Source: Methylobacterium sp.
Lineage (GTDB): Bacteria; Pseudomonadota; Alphaproteobacteria; Rhizobiales; Beijerinckiaceae
Direction: 5' to 3'
Length of the DNA stretch: 50,479 nucleotides
Assembly: GCA_020252645.1 (NCBI GenBank)
Contig: JADCCN010000017.1
Coordinates: 1 to 50,479 of the forward strand
This document shows, one piece after another, positions 35,277-43,834 of this stretch. The position numbers and the translations under genes were made by a program. The notes beneath the pieces are model-generated. The model was not told the DNA's origin. It did not search any database and saw only the letters and a list, made by a program, of their open reading frames with translations. Each line of letters begins with the position of its first letter. The stretch's first letter is position 1.

Positions 35277-36101
35277 ATGCGCCTGAGACTGAGACACGAG
35301 ACGAACTACGATTACGCCGAGCCCGCGCGCGGCGCGATCCAGGTTCTGCGGCTCACGCCCCGCAACCATGCGACACAGTTCGTGCGGCGCTGGCGCGTGG
35401 AAATCGACGCGGATTGCCGGCTCGAACGCGACGAGGACGCCTATGGCAACATCACGCATATCTTCTCGATCGATGGCCCGATCGAGCGCATGCGCATCCT
35501 CGTCGATGGCGAGATCGACACCAGCGCCAGCGCGGGCGTCGTGCGTGGCAGCCTCGAGCGCTTCCCCCTCGGCTACTGGACGAGCGAAACGCCGCTGACC
35601 GCCGCCGGCGAGGGCCTGCGTGAATTCGCTTCCGACCTCTCCGCGCAGGACGGGGGCGACCCCTTTGCCTTTCTCCACCGCCTCAACACCACCATCTTCG
35701 AGAATTTCACCTTCCTGCCCGGCGCGACGGACACCGCCACGCGGGCCGAGGAGGTTTTCCAGCACAGAAGCGGCGTCTGCCAGGATTTCGCGCAGGTCTT
35801 TCTCGCCGCCGCGCGGCAGATGGGCATCCCCGCCCGCTATGTCTCCGGTTATTTCCTGCGCACGGATACCGACCAGCAGCAAGCCGGCCATGCCTGGGCG
35901 GAGGCGCATATCGCCGGCATCGGCTGGGTGGGGTTCGATCCCGCCCACGGGCTTTGCGCCGATGAGCGCTATATTCGCCTCGCCACAGGCCGGGATTACC
36001 TCGAGGCCGCGCCCATTCGCGGCTCGCGCCTTGGCGGGCAGGGCGAAAGCCTCTCGGTGGCGGTTTCCCTCCACGAGGGGCGCGAGATCAAGGAACAGTA
36101 G
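35277..36101 (+). CDS. Transglutaminase-like cysteine peptidase
   Basis: A 274-residue protein with the bacterial transglutaminase N-terminal beta domain (MRLRLRHETNYDYAEPARGA, about 1-90) and a papain-like core. The catalytic triad is visible: Cys in RSGVCQDFAQVF (about 165), His in AGHAWAEAHI (about 204) and Asp in WVGFDPAHG (about 219). Such proteins usually hydrolyse or transfer amide bonds. No signal peptide is seen, so it is cytoplasmic like the rest of the cluster. Its substrate is probably the product of the neighbouring ATP-grasp ligase, but this is inference. Confidence 0.92.
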   Translation: MRLRLRHETNYDYAEPARGAIQVLRLTPRNHATQFVRRWRVEIDADCRLERDEDAYGNITHIFSIDGPIERMRILVDGEIDTSASAGVVRGSLERFPLGYWTSETPLTAAGEGLREFASDLSAQDGGDPFAFLHRLNTTIFENFTFLPGATDTATRAEEVFQHRSGVCQDFAQVFLAAARQMGIPARYVSGYFLRTDTDQQQAGHAWAEAHIAGIGWVGFDPAHGLCADERYIRLATGRDYLEAAPIRGSRLGGQGESLSVAVSLHEGREIKEQ

Positions 36102-36162
36102 AAATCGCGGGGGCTGCCGCTATAACGTGGCCCTCTTCGGACAGGGATACGAAAACACCGCA

Positions 36163-36909
36163 ATGACCTATTGCGTCGGCATCATCAATCGCGACGGCCT
36201 TCTCATGATCGCCGATACGCGCACCAATGCGGGCCTCGACAACATCGCGACCTTCCGCAAGCTGCATGTCTTCCGCGTTCCGGGCGAGAAGACCTTCGTT
36301 TTGGCCACTGCAGGCAATCTCGGCTTCACGCAGAGCGTCATCTCCATCCTGCGCGAGGGGCTGGAGCGCGAGGAGGGGCGCGTCGAGCGGCTGGTCGATC
36401 AGGACAGCATGTTCCAGGCCGCGCAATTCGTGGGCGAGGTGATCCGCCACGTCTACCGCACGGATGGCAATGCCATCGAGCAGCATGGTGCCTCGCTGGA
36501 GGTCTCGATGCTGCTCGGCGGGCAGATCAGGGGTCGCAGCCTGCGTCTCTTCATGCTCTACAAGGCCGGTAACTTCATCGAGGCCACGACCGACACGCCC
36601 TATCTGCAGATCGGCGAGCACAAATACGGCAAGCCCATTCTCGACCGCGCCGTGACCTACAATACCGACCTCTACGACGCGCTGAAGCTGGGCCTGATCT
36701 CCATGGATTCGACCATGCGTTCCAACCTCGGCGTCGGCCTGCCCATCGACATCCTCGTCATTCGCCGTGACGCGATCGACCCCGAGGTCGAGCATCGCAT
36801 CGAGGCGGGCGAACGCTATTTCCATGATCTGCGCGAGCGCTGGTCTGCCGCGCTCCGCAAGGCGCATAACGATATTCCGCCGCCACCCTACGGCCAGAAG
36901 AAGAGCTGA
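36163..36909 (+). CDS. Anbu proteasome-like protease subunit
   Basis: A 248-residue Ntn-hydrolase of the ancestral beta subunit (Anbu) family. After removal of the initiator Met the sequence begins TYCVGIINRDG, giving Thr1 as nucleophile, with Asp17 (MIADTRTN) and Lys32 (TFRKLHVF) in the expected proteasome positions. Homologues form open helical or ring assemblies without a separate ATPase. It is last in the four-gene cluster and ends seven bases before dapE. The start is ATG 36163; a longer open frame before it overlaps the transglutaminase-like gene and is rejected. Confidence 0.93.
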   Translation: MTYCVGIINRDGLLMIADTRTNAGLDNIATFRKLHVFRVPGEKTFVLATAGNLGFTQSVISILREGLEREEGRVERLVDQDSMFQAAQFVGEVIRHVYRTDGNAIEQHGASLEVSMLLGGQIRGRSLRLFMLYKAGNFIEATTDTPYLQIGEHKYGKPILDRAVTYNTDLYDALKLGLISMDSTMRSNLGVGLPIDILVIRRDAIDPEVEHRIEAGERYFHDLRERWSAALRKAHNDIPPPPYGQKKS

Positions 36910-36915
36910 AACGCC

Positions 36916-38079
36916 ATGCCCGCCGATTTGTCCCGCGCTGCTGCGCTCACGCGCGATCTCGTGCGCTGCGCCTCCGTCACGCCCGAGGAAGGCGGCGCAT
37001 TGGCGCTGATCGAGGCGGTGCTGAAGCCCTATGGCTTTGACGTGCATCGCCCGGTTTTCTCGGAAGCCGGCTCGCCGGATGTCGAGAATCTCCATGCGCG
37101 GCTTGGCACGGAAGGCCCGGTTCTGGTTTTCGCGGGCCATACCGATGTCGTGCCCGCGGGCGATGCTTCGGCCTGGTCGCGCCCGCCTTTCGAAGGCGCG
37201 ATCGAGGATGGCGTGCTCTGGGGCCGCGGGGCCTGCGATATGAAGGCAGGCGTGGCGGCTGCCATTGCCGCCGTGCTCGATCATCTCGATGCGGGCGGCA
37301 GGATTCCCGGCTCGGTGGTCTTCCTCATCACCGGTGACGAGGAAGGCCCGGCCGTGAACGGCACGGCGAAGCTGCTCGAATGGGCGGCGGCGCGCGGCGA
37401 GTGTTTCGATGGCTGCATCCTGGGCGAGCCGACCAACCCCGATGCCATGGGCGACATGATGAAGATCGGCCGGCGCGGCTCGCTCTCCTTCGATATCGAG
37501 GTCGAGGGTGTCGCGGGCCATGTCGCCTACCAGCATCTCGCGAAGAACCCGATCGACGGGCTGATGCGCTTGATGGCCGCGCTGAAGGCGGCCCCGCTCG
37601 ACCATGGCACGCCGCATTTCCTGGCGAGCAATCTCGAATTCACGACCATCGAGGTGGGCAACAAGGCCCGCAATGTCATCCCCGGCGCGGCGCGCGTGGA
37701 AGGCAATATCCGCTTCAACGATCTCTGGACCAGCCTGACGCTCGGCGAGGAACTGAAACGTCGCCTCGCGGGCGTGAACGATGCGCCGAGTTATCGCCTC
37801 GTGCTCCACCCCAGCAATGCGGAGGCCTTCCTCACGGCGCCGGGGCCGTTCGTGGAACTGGTGTCCGAGGCGGTGCGGGCGGTGACGGGGCGCAGGCCGG
37901 AACTCTCCACCACGGGCGGCACCTCGGATGCGCGTTTCATCCAGAACTATTGCCCGGTGATCGAATTCGGCGTCGTCGGCCAGACGATGCACAAGATCGA
38001 CGAACATGTGGCGATCGCGGATATCGACACATTGACGGCGATTTACCGGCGGGCGATGGAGCGCTTCTTCAAGCTTTGA
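36916..38079 (+). CDS. dapE: Succinyl-diaminopimelate desuccinylase
   Basis: Zinc M20 peptidase-type enzyme of lysine and peptidoglycan precursor synthesis, 387 residues. Zinc ligands appear as His in FAGHTDVVPAG (about 73), Asp in RGACDMKAGVA, the Glu pair in TGDEEGPAVNGT, and the late His in GQTMHKIDEH. The dimerisation lid is at about 185-300. GGTSDARF is the family substrate-binding segment. It begins seven bases after the Anbu gene and may share its transcript; it ends with no gap against convergent rmuC. Confidence 0.95.
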   Translation: MPADLSRAAALTRDLVRCASVTPEEGGALALIEAVLKPYGFDVHRPVFSEAGSPDVENLHARLGTEGPVLVFAGHTDVVPAGDASAWSRPPFEGAIEDGVLWGRGACDMKAGVAAAIAAVLDHLDAGGRIPGSVVFLITGDEEGPAVNGTAKLLEWAAARGECFDGCILGEPTNPDAMGDMMKIGRRGSLSFDIEVEGVAGHVAYQHLAKNPIDGLMRLMAALKAAPLDHGTPHFLASNLEFTTIEVGNKARNVIPGAARVEGNIRFNDLWTSLTLGEELKRRLAGVNDAPSYRLVLHPSNAEAFLTAPGPFVELVSEAVRAVTGRRPELSTTGGTSDARFIQNYCPVIEFGVVGQTMHKIDEHVAIADIDTLTAIYRRAMERFFKL

Positions 38080-39252
38080 TCAGGCCGGGCGGCGAAGGGA
38101 CACGGCCTCGATCGGGAGTTCGGCCGGCTTCTGCTCGAATTCCAGCGCCTCGATTCGCTCGCCGCGCTTGATCACCTTCTCGGTGGAGGTGACGAGCCCG
38201 GCGACGTCCTCCTGCGATTGCCGGAAATGAGTGTCGAGCTTGCCCGCGCGTTCGCCGATGCGGCGCACATCGTCGAGCAGCCTGCCAACCTCAAGCTGGA
38301 TCATCCGCGCCTGATCGCGGATCGCGGCATCGCGCACGATGGCCTGCGCCACCTGCACCGCCATCAGCAGGAGCGACGGCGAGACGATGAGCACGCGCGC
38401 GCGATGCGCCTTCTGCACGAGATCCTCGAACTGCTCGGAGAGATCGGCGTAGAGCGCTTCGGAGGGCACGAACATCAAGGCGAGATCCTGTGTCTCGCCG
38501 GGCAGCAGATACTTGTCGGCGACATCCTTGATGTGAGTCTGCAAATCATTGCGCACGCGCCGCGTTGCTGCCACGCGCGCTTCCTCGCTCTGCGCCTCGC
38601 GAAGGGCCGCAAAGCCTTCGAGCGGAAATTTCGCATCCACCACCAGCGGGCGATCATCCCCCGGCAGGCGGATGATGCAATCGGGCCGGGCACGATTGCG
38701 AAGCGTGGCCTGAAACTCGAAGGCGCGCGCGGGCAAGGCATCTCGGATGATCGCCTCCATGCGACCCTGCCCATAGGCGCCGCGCGCCTGCTTGTTCGAC
38801 AGCACATCCTTCAGGCTCAGCATCTCGCTGGCGAGCCCCTGAAGATTAGCCTGCGCGGCGTCGATGACGGCGAGGCGCTCGTTGAGCTTGCCCAGATGCT
38901 CGGCAGCACGTTCGGCATTTTCCGAAAGCGTGGAATGCACGGTGCCGCGCAGGGAATCGAAGCGGTCGCCGATGGCGCGCGTCAGTTCCGCCTGCCGCGA
39001 GCCGAACACTTCCGCCATGGTCTGCATCCGGCCGGTCATCTCGGCATGAAGCCGGGTCATGGCCTCGAGCTTGTCGTCGAGCTCGCGCTGACGCTCGGCG
39101 GCGGCCGCCTGCGCCTCGGCCTGTTCGCGGCGCGCACGCAGCGCGATCACCAGCAGGCCGAGGAGCAGGAGCCCGGCGAGCACCCCTGCGGCGGTGACAG
39201 CCTCCGCGACGGTGATCGCCCGCCCGCCCATGATCAGCACGACATCATTCAT
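38080..39252 (-). CDS. rmuC: DNA recombination protein RmuC homologue
   Basis: A 390-residue protein with one N-terminal transmembrane helix (about 16-40), a long coiled coil rich in Glu, Arg and Ala (about 42-130), and the RmuC domain (about 140-340) related to restriction-type nucleases, with VVDAKFPLEGF as the probable active-site strand. RmuC limits inversions at short inverted repeats in E. coli, of interest in a region full of palindromes. The ATG at 39252 is chosen; a longer open frame overlaps def. Confidence 0.92.
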   Translation of the reverse strand: MNDVVLIMGGRAITVAEAVTAAGVLAGLLLLGLLVIALRARREQAEAQAAAAERQRELDDKLEAMTRLHAEMTGRMQTMAEVFGSRQAELTRAIGDRFDSLRGTVHSTLSENAERAAEHLGKLNERLAVIDAAQANLQGLASEMLSLKDVLSNKQARGAYGQGRMEAIIRDALPARAFEFQATLRNRARPDCIIRLPGDDRPLVVDAKFPLEGFAALREAQSEEARVAATRRVRNDLQTHIKDVADKYLLPGETQDLALMFVPSEALYADLSEQFEDLVQKAHRARVLIVSPSLLLMAVQVAQAIVRDAAIRDQARMIQLEVGRLLDDVRRIGERAGKLDTHFRQSQEDVAGLVTSTEKVIKRGERIEALEFEQKPAELPIEAVSLRRPA

Positions 39253-39364
39253 GGCGAAGAAGCTAGCACGATTCGAAGGAGAGAACAAAATTGGAACGGA
39301 TTGACCCTGTTCGTCGGCTTCGATATGGCTCCGGCAATTCCATTTTTCGCCCCGAAGCCAGGCC

Positions 39365-39883
39365 ATGAGCATTCGCAAACTTGTCATCCTTCCCGATGCG
39401 CGCCTGCGCCAGATCTCCGCGCCCCTTGCGGGCATGGACAAGGATTTGCGCCGCTTTGTCGATGATATGTTCGCAACGATGTATGACGCGCCGGGCATCG
39501 GGCTCGCGGCCATCCAGGTAGGGGAGCCGAAGCGCCTCTTCACGCTCGATGTTTCCAAGCGCGATGATACGCGCGAGCCGATGGTGGTGATCAACCCGGA
39601 GATCACCTGGAAATCGGACGAGATGAACGTTTACGAGGAAGGCTGCCTCTCCATCCCCGAATATTACGAGGAGGTGGAGCGCCCCGCCAAAGTCCGGCTC
39701 AAATACCGCGACATCGATTTCAACGAGCGCGAAATCGAGGCGGATGGCATTCTGGCGACCTGCATCCAGCATGAACTCGATCACCTCAACGGTGTGCTTT
39801 TTATCGATTACCTCTCGAGGCTGAAGCGCGACCGCGTGATCAGGAAATTCGCCAAGGCCGCCAGGCGGGAGGACGAGGCGTGA
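39365..39883 (+). CDS. def: Peptide deformylase
   Basis: Removes the N-formyl group from new proteins. The 172-residue metalloenzyme has all three family motifs: [18 protein letters not shown] with the metal-binding Cys, and QHELDHLNG with two His ligands and the catalytic Glu. Its TGA overlaps the GTG of fmt by four bases. Confidence 0.97.
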   Translation: MSIRKLVILPDARLRQISAPLAGMDKDLRRFVDDMFATMYDAPGIGLAAIQVGEPKRLFTLDVSKRDDTREPMVVINPEITWKSDEMNVYEEGCLSIPEYYEEVERPAKVRLKYRDIDFNEREIEADGILATCIQHELDHLNGVLFIDYLSRLKRDRVIRKFAKAARREDEA

Positions 39884-40800
39884 GCCTGCGCCTCATCTTC
39901 ATGGGCACGCCGGGTTTCGCGGTGCCCACGCTCACGGAAATCCTGGGCCAGGGCCATGAGGTGGTCGCGGTCTATACCCGCGCGCCGGCGCCGGGCGGGC
40001 GGCGCGGGCTCGATCTCGTGAAATCGCCGGTGCATCAGGCGGCAGAGCGTTTCCGCCTTCCCGTGCTTACGCCGAAAAGCCTCCGCAACGCGGAAGCGCA
40101 GGCCGAATTCGCAAGCTTCGGCGCGGATGCGGCGATCGTTGTGGCCTATGGGCTGATCCTTCCCGTGCCGGTGCTGGAGGCGGTGCCGCTGGGCTGCCTC
40201 AACCTCCATGGCTCCGCCCTGCCGCGCTGGCGGGGTGCGGCACCCATTCAGCGCGCCATCATGGCCGGCGACAAGGAAACCGCCATCATGGTGATGAAGA
40301 TGGAGGCGGGGCTCGATACCGGCGCGATCGGCATGGCCGAACGCATCGCGATTTCCCCGGAGATGACGGCCGGGCAGCTGCATGACCGGATGATGGTGGC
40401 GGGCGCGGATCTGATGGTGCGCGCGCTGGCAGCACTCTCGCGCGGTTCGCTGAATTTCGTGCCGCAGGCGAGCGAAGGCGTGATCTACGCGGCGAAGATC
40501 ACCAAGGAAGAATGCCGCATCGATTTTTCGAAACCGGCTTCCGAGGCACATAACCATATTCGCGGCCTCTCGCCGGCACCCGGTGCCTTCTTCGAGGTGG
40601 AGGGTCGCCGCGTGAAGGTTCTGCGCGCGACCATTGCCGAAGGTTCCGGCCCGGCAGGCACGGTGATCGGCGAGAATGTCATTGCCTGTGGCAGCGGAGC
40701 AATCCGGCTGCTCGAGGTTCAGCCCGCGGGCAAGGGCGCGATGAGTGCCGCGGATTTCGCGCGCGGCAATGGTTTGCCCATGGGCTCGAAAGTCGGCTGA
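39880..40800 (+). CDS. fmt: Methionyl-tRNA formyltransferase
   Basis: Formylates initiator Met-tRNA using 10-formyltetrahydrofolate. The 306-residue product has the Rossmann-like catalytic domain with [12 protein letters not shown] and [20 protein letters not shown] (Asn, His and the HGS loop), and the smaller C-terminal OB-type domain from about 205. It starts with GTG at 39880 inside the def stop and shares one base with truA (TGATG). Confidence 0.97.
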   Translation: MSLRLIFMGTPGFAVPTLTEILGQGHEVVAVYTRAPAPGGRRGLDLVKSPVHQAAERFRLPVLTPKSLRNAEAQAEFASFGADAAIVVAYGLILPVPVLEAVPLGCLNLHGSALPRWRGAAPIQRAIMAGDKETAIMVMKMEAGLDTGAIGMAERIAISPEMTAGQLHDRMMVAGADLMVRALAALSRGSLNFVPQASEGVIYAAKITKEECRIDFSKPASEAHNHIRGLSPAPGAFFEVEGRRVKVLRATIAEGSGPAGTVIGENVIACGSGAIRLLEVQPAGKGAMSAADFARGNGLPMGSKVG

Positions 40801-41543
40801 TGCGCCGCTTCAAGCTCGTCATCGAATATGACGGCACGCCCTATCAGGGCTGGCAGAGCCAGGCCGAGGGGCGCGGCGTGCAGGATGCGCTGGAGCGTGC
40901 GCTACGGGCCATCGAACCCGATGCGCCGCGCCTCAAATGCGCGGGCCGCACCGATGCGGGCGTGCATGCCCTGGGGCAGGTGAGCCATGTGGACCTCGCG
41001 AAACCCTGGACCGACCGCACGCTCCGCGATGCGCTCAACGCGCATCTGAAAATCGCCGGGGAGGCCGTGAGCGTGCTTTCGGCCGAGCCTGCCGAGGAGC
41101 GGTTCGATTGCCGCCTCTGGGCGCGCCGGCGTCATTACCGCTACCGGCTGCTCAACCGCCCCGCCCCTTCCGCGCTCGACCGGATGCGCGTCTGGCACAT
41201 CATCAAACCGCTCGATGTCGAGGCGATGCACGAGGCCGCGCAGACGATCCTCGGGCAGCATGATTTCACGACCTTCCGCGCCTCGGCCTGCCAGGCGAAG
41301 AGCCCGATCCGCACGCTGGAGGAGTTCCGCGTGTTTCGCGCGGGCGAGGAGGTGCATATCGAGGCCAGTGCGCGCTCCTTCCTGCACAACCAGGTGCGTT
41401 CGATGGTGGGCTCGCTGGTGCAGGTCGGGCGCGGCCTCTGGCCATCGAGCCGCATGCGCGCGGCGCTCGACTCCAGGGATCGCGCCCGATGCGGGCCGGT
41501 CGCGCCGGCGCAGGGGCTCTATTTCACGAAGGTGGATTATTGA
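40800..41543 (+). CDS. truA: tRNA pseudouridine synthase A
   Basis: Makes pseudouridine at positions 38-40 of tRNAs. The 247-residue product carries the catalytic Asp in CAGRTDAGVHALGQ (about residue 53) and the family motifs YDGTPYQGWQ and FLHNQVRSMVGSLV. It is the third gene of def-fmt-truA. The stop lies eight bases before a mosaic repeat. Confidence 0.97.
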   Translation: MRRFKLVIEYDGTPYQGWQSQAEGRGVQDALERALRAIEPDAPRLKCAGRTDAGVHALGQVSHVDLAKPWTDRTLRDALNAHLKIAGEAVSVLSAEPAEERFDCRLWARRRHYRYRLLNRPAPSALDRMRVWHIIKPLDVEAMHEAAQTILGQHDFTTFRASACQAKSPIRTLEEFRVFRAGEEVHIEASARSFLHNQVRSMVGSLVQVGRGLWPSSRMRAALDSRDRARCGPVAPAQGLYFTKVDY

Positions 41544-41551
41544 GTGCCGGG

Positions 41552-41710
41552 CTAGAGCATGCTTGTGAAAAAGTGGAATCCGGTTTTTCACAAAAAAGCA
41601 TGCGATAATAATAAGATAAGAGCATGATGTGCTTCCGTCTGAACACAGCATGCTCTAGAGCGGTTGCCGATCTGACTGAATCAGATCGAATTTCGCTCTT
41701 GGCAATGCTT
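41552..41710. repeat. Compound mosaic repeat between truA and argB
   Basis: Two or three modules. 41552-41657 is the reverse complement, with few differences, of 3687-3788: a GTGAAAAAGTGGAATCCGG hairpin, an AT-rich joint with ATAATAATAAGATAAG, then AGAGCATGATGTG paired with CACAGCATGCTCTAG. It is followed by GAGCGGTTGCCGATCTGA and TCAGATCGA, related to 135-177. The rest of the gap to 41814 shows no gene. Confidence 0.85.
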
Positions 41711-41814
41711 GTCCTGTCATTGCGAGGCGTGACACGATGAAGCAATCCAGCGCTTGTTCTGGATTGATTCCGGATTGCCGCGTCAGCGCGTTCCGCGCTT
41801 CCTCGCAAGGATGG

Positions 41815-42708
41815 TCACGGCGTGATCAGCGTGCCCGCGCCATGCTCGGTGAGGAGTTCCAGCAGCACGGCATGAGGAACCTTGCCATCGAGAATCACCA
41901 CGCCTTCCACGCCCTGTTCGATCGCGTAGATGCAGGTCTCGATCTTGGGGATCATGCCGCCGGAAACGGTGCCGTCGGCGATCAGTTCGCGGCACTGGTC
42001 CACGGTCAATTGCGGGATCAGGTTCTTGTTCTTGTCGAGCACGCCCGGCACATCGGTGAGGAGAAGCAGGCGCTTCGCCTTCATCGCGCCGGCAATGGCA
42101 CCGGCGAAGGTATCGGCATTCACGTTGTAGGTCTGCCCATCCTCGCCGATCGCGACCGGTGCCAGAACCGGGATGAGTTCCGCCTTCAAGACGGCATCGA
42201 GCACCGAGCGATCCACCTTGTGCGGATCGCCCACGAAGCCGAGATCCACCTCGCGCTCGATGTTGGAATCGGGGTCGCGAACGGTGCGGGAGAGCTTCCG
42301 CGCCGTCACCATGTTGCCGTCCTTGCCGCACAGGCCAATGGCCTTGCCGCCTTCTGCCGAGAGCCAGCCGACGATCTGCTTGTTGATGGAGCCGGCGAGC
42401 ACCATCTCGACGATTTCCACCGTCGTCGCATCGGTCACGCGCAGGCCGCCCTGAAACTCGCTTCTGATGCCGAGCTTGTCGAGCATCTTGCCGATCTGGG
42501 GCCCGCCGCCATGCACCACGATAGGCTTCACGCCCTGGAGTTCGAGCAGCACGACATCCTCGGCGAAATCCTCCGCCGCCGCCTTGTTGCCCATGGCATG
42601 GCCGCCATACTTGATGACCACGACTTCCTGATCGTAGCGCTGCATGAAGGGCAGCGCCTCGGCGATCACCTCGGCGCGGGTATGAACGTCCGGAAGCGTT
42701 TTGGTCAT
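41815..42708 (-). CDS. argB: Acetylglutamate kinase
   Basis: Phosphorylates N-acetylglutamate, the second step and usual feedback point of arginine synthesis. The 297-residue product has [10 protein letters not shown] (the catalytic Lys region), [10 protein letters not shown] for the substrate, and [11 protein letters not shown] and [10 protein letters not shown] for ATP and acetylglutamate binding. The N-terminal helix and the C-terminal EHGAGTLI are like the hexameric arginine-sensitive form. Last gene of the engB-DUF423-argB series. Confidence 0.96.
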   Translation of the reverse strand: MTKTLPDVHTRAEVIAEALPFMQRYDQEVVVIKYGGHAMGNKAAAEDFAEDVVLLELQGVKPIVVHGGGPQIGKMLDKLGIRSEFQGGLRVTDATTVEIVEMVLAGSINKQIVGWLSAEGGKAIGLCGKDGNMVTARKLSRTVRDPDSNIEREVDLGFVGDPHKVDRSVLDAVLKAELIPVLAPVAIGEDGQTYNVNADTFAGAIAGAMKAKRLLLLTDVPGVLDKNKNLIPQLTVDQCRELIADGTVSGGMIPKIETCIYAIEQGVEGVVILDGKVPHAVLLELLTEHGAGTLITP

Positions 42709-42766
42709 GGCAGGCCCTTCACGTCAAAAAGCTCCGACGTCTTAGCGCAATCAACGGGAAGCTCAA

Positions 42767-43150
42767 TCACCCGCCGCTGCTTTTCTCACCCGTGAGCGCG
42801 CCCGCGGCGAGGGCGATCCAGGCAAGAATCAGCGTGCCGCCACCCAGGGGTGCGGCCATGCGGAAGAGCGGCTGGCCGGCAAGCGCCCGCATCGCGAGAT
42901 CGCCGGAGAACAATGCGAGGCCCAGCGCGAAAAGCACCAGCACCACCGCCCCGGCACGCGGGCCGATGAGGCTCACGCGGATCAGCCCCGCCAGTGCCAG
43001 CAGCGCGGGCGCGTGAAACAGCAGGAACTGCGCGGCAATCGCGAGGTTCTCGCCGCCGCCATGGCTCGCGCGGGCCGAGGCCGCGATGCCCAGAGCACCC
43101 GCAAGCGCGCCTGCGATGATCGCGAGCCTTCCCGTCACTTCCACACCCAT
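42767..43150 (-). CDS. DUF423 small membrane protein
   Basis: A 127-residue protein with four transmembrane helices. It fits the YgdD/DUF423 family through GALAGALGIAASARA near the start and the late FSGDLAMRALAGQPLF and AAPLGGGTLILAW. Its function is unknown. The ATG at 43150 overlaps the end of engB by 16 bases. Confidence 0.82.
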   Translation of the reverse strand: MGVEVTGRLAIIAGALAGALGIAASARASHGGGENLAIAAQFLLFHAPALLALAGLIRVSLIGPRAGAVVLVLFALGLALFSGDLAMRALAGQPLFRMAAPLGGGTLILAWIALAAGALTGEKSSGG

Positions 43151-43800
43151 TCCGGCAAGGCGCCGCGCTCGGCGAGCAAGAAGGCGATGGCCGCGCGGAG
43201 TTCGCAAATCCCTTGCCCGGTCCTGGCGGAGGTGAGAATCACATCGGGGTGCGCGGCGGGGTGGCGCGCGATCTTCGCCGAGATCGCGGCCGTCACGGCT
43301 TCCGCCTGCTTCGCGGTGAGTTCGTCCGCCTTGGTGAGGATCACCTGAAACGGCACGGCGGCTGTGCGGAGCGTGTCGAGCACGGGATCATCCGTGGGTT
43401 TCAGACCGTGGCGCGCATCGATCAGCAGCAGCACGCGGGCGAGTTCCACGCGGCCGCGGAGGTAATCGTGGATCATCCCGGTCCAGGCGGAGACCTTCTC
43501 CTTGCCCACGGCTGCAAAGCCATAGCCCGGCATGTCGATGAAGGAGAACGCGCCCGAGACATCGAAGAAATTGAGCTGCTGCGTGCGCCCCGGCGTATGC
43601 GAGGTGCGAGCGAGCGAGTTCCGCCCGGTCAGCGCGTTGATGAGCGAGGATTTTCCCACATTCGAGCGGCCGGCAAAAGCGATTTCCAGCCCGCGCGGAG
43701 GGGGAAGATCGGTGCTCTTTGCCGCCGCCCAGTAGAATTCGGGCTCACGCGCGAAAAGGCGCCTTCCGGCTTTGGCATAATCGGGCTTCGCGTCGGTCAT
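43135..43800 (-). CDS. engB: Ribosome biogenesis GTPase EngB (YihA/YsxC)
   Basis: A 221-residue GTPase needed for large-subunit assembly. G1 is GRSNVGKSSLIN, the G2 Thr lies in SHTPGRTQ, G3 is DMPGYGF, G4 is LTKADEL, and G5 is in SARTG. It starts 34 bases after yidC. Confidence 0.96.
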   Translation of the reverse strand: MTDAKPDYAKAGRRLFAREPEFYWAAAKSTDLPPPRGLEIAFAGRSNVGKSSLINALTGRNSLARTSHTPGRTQQLNFFDVSGAFSFIDMPGYGFAAVGKEKVSAWTGMIHDYLRGRVELARVLLLIDARHGLKPTDDPVLDTLRTAAVPFQVILTKADELTAKQAEAVTAAISAKIARHPAAHPDVILTSARTGQGICELRAAIAFLLAERGALPEWVWK

Positions 43801-43834
43801 CGCTGGCTCTCCGCGAGGCTCCGAAGCGGGGGAG

